A stretch of DNA of 22,529 bases from positions 659-23,187 of the forward strand of contig JACPDS010000057.1 of NCBI GenBank assembly GCA_016183885.1. Reading direction: 5' to 3'. Positions 6,297 to 13,309 of the stretch are shown piece by piece. This DNA is from Armatimonadota bacterium. GTDB lineage: Bacteria; Vulcanimicrobiota; JACPDS01. Under the pieces are notes generated by a model. The model saw only the letters and a program-made list of their open reading frames with translations. It was not told where the DNA came from and made no database searches. The translations under genes and the position numbers were made by a program. Every line of letters starts with the position of its first letter. Positions within the stretch are counted from its first letter, which is position 1.

Positions 6297-7682
6297 TTTA
6301 AGTTCCTCCTTTATATTTTTGTTTTTATATCTGATTTGCCTGTTTATACAAGCCTTTATGAGCGCGGCGCGAATATATGTAATATTTTGTTCAGCGCGAT
6401 TGCGGCGGACAGCCGCTTGAAGCAGTGTCGCAGGATATGGAAGCCCTTCTAGAATTGAGCGCATTGTGTCACCTGCTAAATTGGGCGGAATGTTGTCGGC
6501 TTTGCCTTGAACGGCAACAGAAATTAATAATCTAAAAAGCGAAAAAATATCTTTATCTTTCGGGCTATGTACAATCCGCAAATCTTGAAAATGTTGTGCA
6601 ATTTTACTTGCCATTCCTGAAATAGTGTCAGCTATCCAGAAACGGACAGATATGCGGGCCGAATTTGGAGATAACCCAAGAACATAAAAATAATTATTTT
6701 TATGTTCTGGTAAAAACGCACCTGTTTGAATAGATTTAAAAAGGCTTTCAACAGATTTTACGCCTCTGTCAGGATCATCTTTTGGCGGATTACTAAAAAA
6801 TTCCGCAAACTGATTTTCAAAAGCAGATTCTTTTTTCGACCAGTAAACTGTTACTGCATCACCAACCAGCATTCGTTGTCTTCCTTTTCCTGACTTAAGC
6901 AAAGTGTTCAGTGCTGTCGTATAGGCAAATTCACTGGCTTTACAAACAGGCGCATTAAAACACTGCTCTTTTTCATAAGAGTCATACCCTGAATTCTTTT
7001 GAAATGAAACAAGACTTTTTGTATCTTTATTGATAGAAGTTCTTCCATGAATTCTTGCTATTTCGCCATATTCTCCTGTTACAAGACAACGAGAAAAAAT
7101 TTTTTTGTCATTTTGATTGTCTGATGAAATATCAGAATTAGATACAAGTTTTTTTACATATTCCTGCACCTTATTACGACAAGGAACAGGAATAGAATCT
7201 CCAACCAAGCGAAAAGTCATATTGCAAGAAGGCAATTTTATACATTCGTTCCATTTATCTGTGTTTTTAATTTTTTTGGCCTCATTATTTTTATAAAAAG
7301 CAATTATCGCTGAAACACCCTTATCTTGTTTTAATTCATCAGGCAAATCCTCAAGATAATTAAGCCATGTATTATGCTGTTTTCTCGCCTTCAAATCATC
7401 TTCAGGATATCCAAACAAATAACCAATATGATCCCATAAAAGAAATGTTTTTTCATAACTCTTCCCCCCTGTGCGCGTTTGTGAACGCGGAAGAAGAAAT
7501 ACCTTACCCGTCAATCTTTTCCCGCTATGCTGGCGAGTATCCTCAAGATTAACAAATTGCCCATCAGGATTGATTACAATTATGAAAGGTATTTCTTTTC
7601 TTTCAAAGCCTTCAGGGGCAATGCCGCTATCCGGATCTGCTGCCTTTCGATCATAGTATTCTTTCAAAGCCTGTAATATCAT
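5931..7682 (-). CDS. cas8c: Cas8c, large subunit of the type I-C Cascade
   Basis: A 583-residue Csd1/Cas8c protein, the normal length. It recognises the PAM and starts R-loop formation in the I-C effector. It begins MILQALKEYYDRKAADPDSG, the usual Csd1 start, followed by LLPRSQTRTGGKSYEKTFLL (about 83-102). RCLVTGEYGEIARIHG is the central domain signature, then SFQKNSGYDSY, and AVTVYWSKK near 277-285. FFYVLGLSPN-like NNYFYVLGLSPNSARISVRF (about 345-364) and GLPYPATLLQAAVRRNRAE are family hallmarks. The start overlaps the end of cas5c by 4 bp. The last 121 codons are also used as a separate gene, cas11c. Confidence 0.96.
   Translation of the reverse strand: MILQALKEYYDRKAADPDSGIAPEGFERKEIPFIIVINPDGQFVNLEDTRQHSGKRLTGKVFLLPRSQTRTGGKSYEKTFLLWDHIGYLFGYPEDDLKARKQHNTWLNYLEDLPDELKQDKGVSAIIAFYKNNEAKKIKNTDKWNECIKLPSCNMTFRLVGDSIPVPCRNKVQEYVKKLVSNSDISSDNQNDKKIFSRCLVTGEYGEIARIHGRTSINKDTKSLVSFQKNSGYDSYEKEQCFNAPVCKASEFAYTTALNTLLKSGKGRQRMLVGDAVTVYWSKKESAFENQFAEFFSNPPKDDPDRGVKSVESLFKSIQTGAFLPEHKNNYFYVLGLSPNSARISVRFWIADTISGMASKIAQHFQDLRIVHSPKDKDIFSLFRLLISVAVQGKADNIPPNLAGDTMRSILEGLPYPATLLQAAVRRNRAEQNITYIRAALIKACINRQIRYKNKNIKEELKMSLDPSNTNIGYCLGRLFATLEKIQEEANPGINATIRDKFYGAASGTPITVFGNLMRLKNHHLSKLENTGRRIYFEKMLSKIIDGVDAKTAFPPFLSLDDQGRFAIGYYHQMQSFYAKKEK
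6305..6312 (-). promoter_or_regulatory. internal ribosome-binding site for cas11c
   Basis: AAAGGAGG on the minus strand, 8 bases before the internal ATG of cas8c. It lies within codons for IKEEL and decides the cas11c start. Confidence 0.85.
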
Positions 7683-8401
7683 CCTATCACCTCCTCTGAA
7701 TTGCGATCCGGCACAATTATGATGCCGCTAACCATATTAACTCTATAAAACAAGGGCTTAATATTCCTTGCGTCAGAAAAATCAAGATCGTAAAGCATCC
7801 ATCCAAGATTGCGGTTTCCAGATAATTCTAGCGGCGTACTTGACGGATCAATTTCAGGTTTAACCAATTTAAATTCACAAGAGAATTCCCGGCAACCCAA
7901 ATAAGGCTGATTAAAGCACTGTCCTTTCTTTGCACGACGCTCAAACATTGCGGCATATTTCGCCTCAGTTTCATCGGGACGAATATCGCCTTTTTTAAGT
8001 TCTTCCGCCTCCTCATTGTCAATCAGCCACTCAGGAACTGGATTGAAAACCTTGCAGCGCTTTTCCAGAGGAATAAAAACGAACTCAGCCGTCAATCTGT
8101 ATTTTACATCATACAGTATGAGACCGGCGCGTTGCTGCCTGTCATCTTCAATAAAAATTCCTTCTGACCTTTGAGAAGCCGTTTTTCCAACCTCATTTCG
8201 CCTGATCGATGCCCAGCGGATAGGAGCAAGAACCTCAATTTTTTTAACCTGCCAGAAAATAGCGGGTTTCCATAAAATAGAATCGAAAATCGCCCTTGCC
8301 GCTGATGGGGTAATCACATCATAGCTGACACGCTCAACTTTCATTTCCGGACGGGTAAAACAAGCATAATTTCCTTTTACTTCCAGACAGAAACCTCTCA
8401 T
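7679..8401 (-). CDS. cas5: Cas5c, crRNA-processing endonuclease of type I-C
   Basis: A 240-residue Cas5c (Cas5d), which in type I-C replaces Cas6: it cuts the pre-crRNA at the repeat hairpin and stays on the 5' handle. Signatures: FCLEVKGNYACFTRPEMKVE at 4-23, TPSAARAIFDSILWKPAIFW at 31-50, PIRWASIRRNEVG at 60-72, DDRQQRAGLILYDVKY at 86-101, and MFERRAKKGQCFNQPYLGCR at 152-171. The residues catalytic in the Bacillus halodurans enzyme, as I recall Tyr46 and a Lys-His pair, seem to correspond here to Leu43 and Lys148-Tyr149; many family members appear to vary at these sites, so this alone does not mean loss of activity. AAGGAG precedes the ATG, and the 3' end overlaps cas8c by 4 bp. Confidence 0.95.
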   Translation of the reverse strand: MRGFCLEVKGNYACFTRPEMKVERVSYDVITPSAARAIFDSILWKPAIFWQVKKIEVLAPIRWASIRRNEVGKTASQRSEGIFIEDDRQQRAGLILYDVKYRLTAEFVFIPLEKRCKVFNPVPEWLIDNEEAEELKKGDIRPDETEAKYAAMFERRAKKGQCFNQPYLGCREFSCEFKLVKPEIDPSSTPLELSGNRNLGWMLYDLDFSDARNIKPLFYRVNMVSGIIIVPDRNSEEVIG

Positions 8402-8422
8402 AAAAATCTCCTTTCCTTTTTA

Positions 8423-10597
8423 CTAAAGAATCAAATCCTCTGCCGGTAAAGTTTCACGATAAATATCAAATCCAATTTTATTATTGTAAAGTTTGGGTAA
8501 AGCCTGAACAAAAATGCCTTCATAAATCTCCTCAATCAAACCATCGCATTTCATCTTTTTCACCATCCAATCCGATAAATTGATTGTATAACGCTGAAGC
8601 TTGCGCATGATTTCTCTATTAGGACCGGTATAGCGCAATCGCTCTATTAACCGCCCGCTGTCTTTATATCTTACTATTACAGAACTTCGGGCACGATCAT
8701 CAATAATTTTAAAATTCGCCGAGTAAGAACGAAATTGAATATTTGGAACGTCTTTAATGAGTTGTTCATGAAGTTTTACATAACCGGTATCATTTATCGA
8801 ACTATAAAAAGTTTTAAAATAACGGGTAAACATATCCGGATTATCAGGCTTAAATTCCGGCATTACTGCAAGCTCTCTGGTTTTATTTTCTCCTTTTAAT
8901 AAAATACCCGGCGGAGCCGATTTGGGTGGTATAAATACTATCACCTTGCCGCACGATGCCTTTCCCTCGCGATTACATCTTCCTGCGGCTTGCGAAATAG
9001 AGTCAAGTCCGCCAATAGCCCTATAGACTACCGGAAAATCAATGTCAACTCCTGCCTCAACAAGTTGTGTGCTTATAACGCGAATAGGAATTCCTGCCTT
9101 CAGCCTGTTCTTAATTTCTAAAATTTTTTCCGACCTGTGCTTGCCGCACATAAGCGCGGAAAGATGTATGGTGTCTTCCGGCATAATGGAATAAAGTTCA
9201 TGACAATCCTTACGGGTATTAACAATACAAAGAACCTGTTCGTGCTTCTTCAATTGTTCAGCAATTTCTGCCCAAGTCGATGGATAATTCAAATCATCCG
9301 GAAAATAAATTTCTGTCCGCTTGAGACGATTATAAAGATTGAATTCCGGAGGAATAATTTCACGAATTTGGTTTAGTTCTGGCAAAGCCGGCTGAGTGGC
9401 GGTTGAAAGAATGATAGTGACGCCATAATTCGATGAAAGTTCGTTGATGATTTTGACGCAAGGAACAAGAAGTTCGGGCGGCAATAACTGGGATTCGTCA
9501 AAAATGATCACACTGTTTATTATGTTATGAAGTTTGCGGCAGCGGCTTGATTTAGCCGAGTAAAGCGATTCAAAAAACTGGACATTTGTTGTGACGATAA
9601 TAGGTGCATCCCAATTTTCTGTAGCCAATCGCATTCTTTGTGTTTCTTTATCCGAATCAAAATTGCTGTGATGCTCCACAATATTCTCTGAACCGAATAT
9701 TTTTCCAAAAATTTCAGCGATTTGCTCAATGATGCTGGTATATGGAATGACATATATAATTCGATATTTGCCGTATTTTATTGCATGCTCAAGAGCAAAA
9801 GCCATGCTTGACAGTGTTTTACCTCCGCCGGTTGGAACTGTCAGAGAAAAAATCCCCGAATTTTCTGACGCAACAGTCCGGCAAGAGGAAAGAATCTCAT
9901 TTCTAATTTTGTTTATATTTGTTTTGCTTGCTGGCGACCCTGTAAATTTTTTCATATATAAATCAAAAAGGGTTTTGAGTTCATTTAATGAGAGAAATTT
10001 TGAACGCTGTTGCGACTGTTCCAGATTCATGTATGTTTCCGTATCAAGAAAGTCGGCATCAACAAGGCATGAATAGAGCATCCTTACCCATATGTGGAAG
10101 TTATCAGGTTTTACAAAACAAGGGGGGCGGGAAATTGAACGGATTGTTTTTAATATTTCATCCGCATATTCTCGAATCCTTACAAGATTTTTTTTACCTT
10201 CTTTGAGCCTGATAGACAGAGCTGCATTACCGGTATCAGCAGAATGCCAATCGGGAAGTCCAGCATGATGTCCAGCAATAAGATATGCCAAAATGCAGCC
10301 AATAAACCCTTCAAAATTTTCCTCTGCTAAAGCTGCGCCTGCTGATGAATGATTTATCCTTCCTTTATCATAATCTGAATCATCTAAGTCATTTGAGCGG
10401 CACAGGTATCCCTGAAAAATTGAATCGGCTTTACCCAGATCATGGATCCAGGCTGCATTAAAAGCCCAATCATGCGACTTAAATGATTCGGCAAACTTTC
10501 CCGCAATATTGGCGACATTTCTTAAATGATCGTCAAGCCTTTGCCATTCTTTGAGTGGTCTATCTTTTAAACTATGCGCAAAATATTCTTTTTGCAT
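8423..10597 (-). CDS. cas3: Cas3 helicase-nuclease
   Basis: A 724-residue Cas3, with an HD nuclease domain fused to a superfamily 2 helicase. It is recruited by the target-bound I-C Cascade and degrades the target DNA. HD domain: WIHDLGK with His52-Asp53, His83 in INHS, and His110-His111 in AGHHAGLPDW. Helicase: Walker A VPTGGGKT (about 254-261), the DEAD-like box DESQLLPPE at 367, motif III STATQP at 399, and motif VI QAAGRCNREG, preceded by STQLVEAGVDIDFP. All parts are present and nothing is truncated. It is the first gene of the operon, starts close to a good promoter, and lacks an obvious ribosome site. It ends 21 bp before cas5c. Confidence 0.97.
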   Translation of the reverse strand: MQKEYFAHSLKDRPLKEWQRLDDHLRNVANIAGKFAESFKSHDWAFNAAWIHDLGKADSIFQGYLCRSNDLDDSDYDKGRINHSSAGAALAEENFEGFIGCILAYLIAGHHAGLPDWHSADTGNAALSIRLKEGKKNLVRIREYADEILKTIRSISRPPCFVKPDNFHIWVRMLYSCLVDADFLDTETYMNLEQSQQRSKFLSLNELKTLFDLYMKKFTGSPASKTNINKIRNEILSSCRTVASENSGIFSLTVPTGGGKTLSSMAFALEHAIKYGKYRIIYVIPYTSIIEQIAEIFGKIFGSENIVEHHSNFDSDKETQRMRLATENWDAPIIVTTNVQFFESLYSAKSSRCRKLHNIINSVIIFDESQLLPPELLVPCVKIINELSSNYGVTIILSTATQPALPELNQIREIIPPEFNLYNRLKRTEIYFPDDLNYPSTWAEIAEQLKKHEQVLCIVNTRKDCHELYSIMPEDTIHLSALMCGKHRSEKILEIKNRLKAGIPIRVISTQLVEAGVDIDFPVVYRAIGGLDSISQAAGRCNREGKASCGKVIVFIPPKSAPPGILLKGENKTRELAVMPEFKPDNPDMFTRYFKTFYSSINDTGYVKLHEQLIKDVPNIQFRSYSANFKIIDDRARSSVIVRYKDSGRLIERLRYTGPNREIMRKLQRYTINLSDWMVKKMKCDGLIEEIYEGIFVQALPKLYNNKIGFDIYRETLPAEDLIL

Positions 10598-10606
10598 ATA
10601 TCCAAA

Positions 10607-10636
10607 ATTATATTATATCCTTATATCAAGCGTCAA
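10607..10636 (-). promoter_or_regulatory. likely promoter of the cas operon
   Basis: Minus-strand TTGACG (10631-10636) and TATAAT (10607-10612) are 18 bp apart, close to a sigma-70 consensus. Transcription would start around 10600, only a few bases before the cas3 ATG at 10597, so the mRNA may be leaderless; no Shine-Dalgarno is seen nearby. Confidence 0.55.
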
Positions 10637-10650
10637 TTTTTTCAAGGACT

Positions 10651-12441
10651 TTACATCTTTACGGCATAGAGAAATGCTTCCTGAGGAATTTGAATATTGC
10701 CGATGGACTTCATTCTTTTCTTTCCTTTTTTTTGATTTTCCAGAAGTTTCCTTTTTCTGGTTATATCGCCGCCGTAGCATTTTTTGGTAACATCTTTTCG
10801 AAAAGCCTTAATGGTTTCTCTTGCTATAATTTTTGCGCCAAGCGCCGCTTGGACTGGAAGTTCATACTGCTGTCTGGGAATGACCTCTTTTAACCTGCTT
10901 ACAATTTTTTGCGCCAGTTCCTGCGCATTTTCTCCATGAACGATACAGCTTAAAGCATCCACAGGTTTTCCGTTTAATAGTATTTCCATTTTTAATAGTT
11001 TTGACTCTTTGTAGCCGAAAAAATCATAATCTAAAGAGGCATAACCTTTTGTTTTTGATTTTAAAAGATCAAAGAAATCTATGATTATTTCACTTAAGGG
11101 AAGTAAGGTATGGATTATAGAGCGTTCATTGGAAAGATATTCTATCTTTTCAAACTCCCCTCTTTTTTTCTGGCATAATTCCATTACCGGACCGATGAAC
11201 TGAGCGGGAGTTAAGAGAGCGGCTTTAACAAAAGGTTCTCGAGCGGCAATGATTTCCAAAGCAGAAGGAAATTTGGAGGGGTTATCTATCTCGATTACAC
11301 TGCCGTCTTTTTTATGAATATGATAAATAACATTCGGCGCCGTTGCTATTAGTTCAATTCCAAATTCTCTTTCAAGTCTTTCCTGTATTATTTCCATATG
11401 AAGAAGTCCTAAAAAGCCGCATCTGAAGCCGTAGCCCAGCGCATTTGAAGTTTCGCCTTCAAAAGTAAAGGAGGCGTCATTTAATTTAAGTTTTCCAAGC
11501 GCCTCGCGCAGTAATGTGTAATTTTTATTTTCTGTGGGATAAAGACCGCAAAACACCATGGGCTTAATTTCCTTATATCCCGCTAAAGGTTCGCTGGCTG
11601 GATTTTTTGAAAGAGTTACTGTATCCCCCATTGTTGTATCTTTTATGTTTTTTATCTGAGCTGTTAAATATCCGACCTCGCCGGTTGAAAGACGGCTTGC
11701 GGGAGTCATATCGGGAGTGAGAAATCCAAGTTCATTTACTTCAAAAGTTTTATTGTTTGAGAAAAATTTGATTGTGTCTCCCACATTTATTTCTCCCTGC
11801 ATGACCCTGAAAACAACTACCACGCCTTTATAATTGTTATAATAAGAATCAAATATAAGGGCTTTTAAAGGCTCATTATTTCTGCCTGCGGGCGGAGGTA
11901 TTCTATGAATTACCGCTTCAAGCACATCTTCAACGCCTATCCCTGATTTGGCGCTTATCAAGAGAACTTCCTCCGGATTAATGTCAAGCAGTTCTTTTAT
12001 GTCTTTTTTAATTTTTTCAGGATCGGCAGCCGGCAGATCTATTTTATTAATAACAGGAATGATTTTAAGATTAAGCTCTTTTGCCAGATAAAAATTTGCC
12101 AGAGTCTGGGCTTCAATTCCCTGTGATGCGTCTATTACCAGCAGGGCTCCTTCGCAGGCGACAAGGCTTCTTGAAACTTCATAAGTGAAATCTACATGGC
12201 CCGGCGTGTCAATCAGGTTTAATATGTAATCTTCCCCGTCCTTTGATTTATAATGTATCCTTACAGGAGAAGACTTGATGGTTATACCGCGTTCTCTTTC
12301 CAGATCCATCTTATCAAGAACCTGATTTACCATTTTAGACGGATCAATTGTTCCGGTTAATTCAAGCAGGCGGTCGGCTAAAGTTGATTTACCGTGATCA
12401 ATATGAGCGATTATGCAAAAATTTCTAATTTTTTCCGTCAA
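10651..12441 (-). CDS. lepA: elongation factor 4 (LepA GTPase)
   Basis: A 596-residue LepA/EF4, full length. It is a ribosome-bound translational GTPase linked to back-translocation and ribosome assembly. GTPase motifs: G1 AHIDHGKST near residues 11-19, the G2 region MDLERERGITIK, G3 DTPGHVDF, G4 NKIDLPAADP, G5 ISAKSG. Domain II and the EF-G-like domains follow, with FGVFCGLYPT-like MVFCGLYPTENKNYTLLREA and GFRCGFLGLLHMEI, which is diagnostic for LepA. The C-terminal domain ends with the family signature YGGDITRKRKLLENQKKGKK. AAGGAG lies 9 bases before the ATG. It is a housekeeping gene upstream of cas3 in the same direction, but cas3 has its own promoter. Confidence 0.97.
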   Translation of the reverse strand: MTEKIRNFCIIAHIDHGKSTLADRLLELTGTIDPSKMVNQVLDKMDLERERGITIKSSPVRIHYKSKDGEDYILNLIDTPGHVDFTYEVSRSLVACEGALLVIDASQGIEAQTLANFYLAKELNLKIIPVINKIDLPAADPEKIKKDIKELLDINPEEVLLISAKSGIGVEDVLEAVIHRIPPPAGRNNEPLKALIFDSYYNNYKGVVVVFRVMQGEINVGDTIKFFSNNKTFEVNELGFLTPDMTPASRLSTGEVGYLTAQIKNIKDTTMGDTVTLSKNPASEPLAGYKEIKPMVFCGLYPTENKNYTLLREALGKLKLNDASFTFEGETSNALGYGFRCGFLGLLHMEIIQERLEREFGIELIATAPNVIYHIHKKDGSVIEIDNPSKFPSALEIIAAREPFVKAALLTPAQFIGPVMELCQKKRGEFEKIEYLSNERSIIHTLLPLSEIIIDFFDLLKSKTKGYASLDYDFFGYKESKLLKMEILLNGKPVDALSCIVHGENAQELAQKIVSRLKEVIPRQQYELPVQAALGAKIIARETIKAFRKDVTKKCYGGDITRKRKLLENQKKGKKRMKSIGNIQIPQEAFLYAVKM

Positions 12442-12506
12442 AATAAAAAGCTCCTTGACAAATTCCGCAAAGGGGTTGCCGCTGAATTTGTTTATACACT
12501 AATTAT

Positions 12507-12534
12507 ATTATAGCAAAAAGCTATCTAAAGTAAA
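12507..12534 (-). promoter_or_regulatory. likely lepA promoter
   Basis: Minus-strand TTTACT (12529-12534), a 16-bp spacer and TATAAT (12507-12512), about 65 bp before the lepA ATG. The same layout with nearly the same spacer sequence occurs before hicB, as part of a longer direct repeat. Confidence 0.5.
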
Positions 12535-12561
12535 AGCGGGGAGTTTTTTTTAAAAAGTTTT

Positions 12562-12671
12562 TTAGAATTTCTTTGCTAAATAAATACCGGCTAGAATTTT
12601 TAAAATCTCTCCAGGGATAAAAGGAAATAAACAAAAATTAAAGCTTTTAAAGAAAAATTATCTTTGAATAA
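12562..12671 (-). pseudogene. decayed membrane-protein 3' end, BioY-like, copy next to lepA
   Basis: Just after the hicA stop, the minus strand reads FKDNFSLKALIFVYF and then, one frame over, FIPGEILKILAGIYLAKKF with a stop at 12562-12564. The second part resembles the C-terminal helix of BioY, the membrane subunit of biotin transporters (family form: F-P-G-D/E-hydrophobic-K). A single-base frameshift and the lack of any upstream part mark it as a relic. A second version lies before hicB. The BioY identity rests on about 20 residues and is tentative; the similarity between the two copies is certain. Confidence 0.45.
12572..12612. repeat. 41-bp direct repeat, copy 1
   Basis: Identical over 41 bp to 13216-13256. 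The similarity continues imperfectly to the promoter on one side (down to about 12502) and to an ATAATTTTTCTTT stretch on the other. Together the copies flank hicBA. Confidence 0.93.
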
Positions 12672-12688
12672 ACCAAAAACTTCGGTAT

Positions 12689-12892
12689 TCATAAGTCTAT
12701 TTCTGATAATGTTTTAATAATTTGCTTAGTGATTTTAAGATGCAAAACTTTATTTCCATGAAAAGGAATTATCATCCTTTTATTTTTCTTAAAATATATT
12801 TTATGGCTTCCTTTGGTTCTGATTAATTTAAATCCGGCTTTAATTAGCATAGATTCCGCCTCTTTGGATGTGAATCTTGGCAATTTAGGCAA
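12689..12892 (-). CDS. hicA: HicA-type toxin, mRNA interferase
   Basis: A 67-residue protein with the HicA (YcfA-like) double-stranded-RNA-binding fold: PRFTSKEAESMLIKAGFKLI, then RTKGSHKIYFKK with the catalytic His in the GSH motif (about residue 29), a basic RMIIPFHGNKVLHLK strand, and a final helix IKTLSEIDL. These toxins cleave mRNA and halt translation until the antitoxin returns. It follows hicB with an 8-bp overlap (12885-12892), the usual coupled arrangement. The length is normal. The relic of a membrane gene begins right after its stop. Confidence 0.92.
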   Translation of the reverse strand: MPKLPRFTSKEAESMLIKAGFKLIRTKGSHKIYFKKNKRMIIPFHGNKVLHLKITKQIIKTLSEIDL

Positions 12893-13109
12893 CTTTTACC
12901 TCTAAAGTAGTGCTAAAGATTTCTTTGCTAAGCAACTCGTTTCGTTCTTCTTTGTTTAAAGTTTCTAAATACAATTCAATAGCTTCTTTAATATTCGTTA
13001 AAACCTCTTCAAAAGTGTCGCCTTGAGAGTGACAGCCTTCAAGTTCAGGACAATAGGCATAGAAACCTTCTTTATCTTTTTCTATAATAACGCTTACCTT
13101 TTTTGACAC
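12885..13109 (-). CDS. hicB: HicB-type antitoxin
   Basis: A 74-residue HicB of the short form: VSVIIEKDKEGFYAYCPELE, then GCHSQGDTFEEVLTNIKEAI and ELYLETLNKEER. This partly RNase H-like fold masks the HicA active site. The start is GTG at 13107-13109, with AAGGAGG 9 bases upstream. There is little room after the core for the ribbon-helix-helix or helix-turn-helix DNA-binding domain found in longer HicB proteins, so self-regulation, if any, may use another mode. The promoter lies within the direct repeat shared with lepA. Confidence 0.92.
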   Translation of the reverse strand: MSKKVSVIIEKDKEGFYAYCPELEGCHSQGDTFEEVLTNIKEAIELYLETLNKEERNELLSKEIFSTTLEVKVA

Positions 13110-13152
13110 TTCTATCTTCCTCCTTTATGAAAATAATAATTTATCTATATTA

Positions 13153-13180
13153 ATTATACCAAAAAGTTATCTAAATTAAA
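13153..13180 (-). promoter_or_regulatory. likely hicBA promoter
   Basis: Minus-strand TTTAAT (13175-13180), 16-bp spacer and TATAAT (13153-13158), about 44 bp before the hicB GTG. The spacer resembles that of the lepA promoter (TTAGATAnCTTTTTG in both), so the two share ancestry. Confidence 0.5.
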
Positions 13181-13307
13181 AGGAAAAATTTTTCTCAAAT
13201 GTTCTATAAAGCTTTTTTGCTAAATAAATACCGGCTAGAATTTTTAAAATCTCTCCCGGAAAACCAAAAGTTAAAAGCAAAAGAAAAATTATCTGCGATA
13301 AAGCTCC
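13176..13307 (-). pseudogene. decayed membrane-protein 3' end, BioY-like, copy before hicB
   Basis: Immediately after the GH36 stop, one minus-strand frame is open from 13307 to a stop at 13176-13178: GALSQIIFLLLLTFG, then FPGEILKILAGIYLAKKLYR and TFEKNFSF. It has no start codon and only the last transmembrane helix and tail of what looks like a BioY-type protein. It shares a perfect 41-bp block with the copy after hicA but keeps its frame better. A biotin role for the ancestor is a guess from the F-P-G-E-hydrophobic-K motif. Confidence 0.45.
13216..13256. repeat. 41-bp direct repeat, copy 2
   Basis: Identical to 12572-12612, 644 bp apart and in the same orientation, on the other side of hicBA. 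Confidence 0.93.
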
Positions 13308-13309
13308 TT

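Noticed and set aside
10551..10893. Plus-strand frames opposite the end of lepA and the cas3 start
   Set aside because: Shadows of well-supported genes on the minus strand with no motifs of their own.
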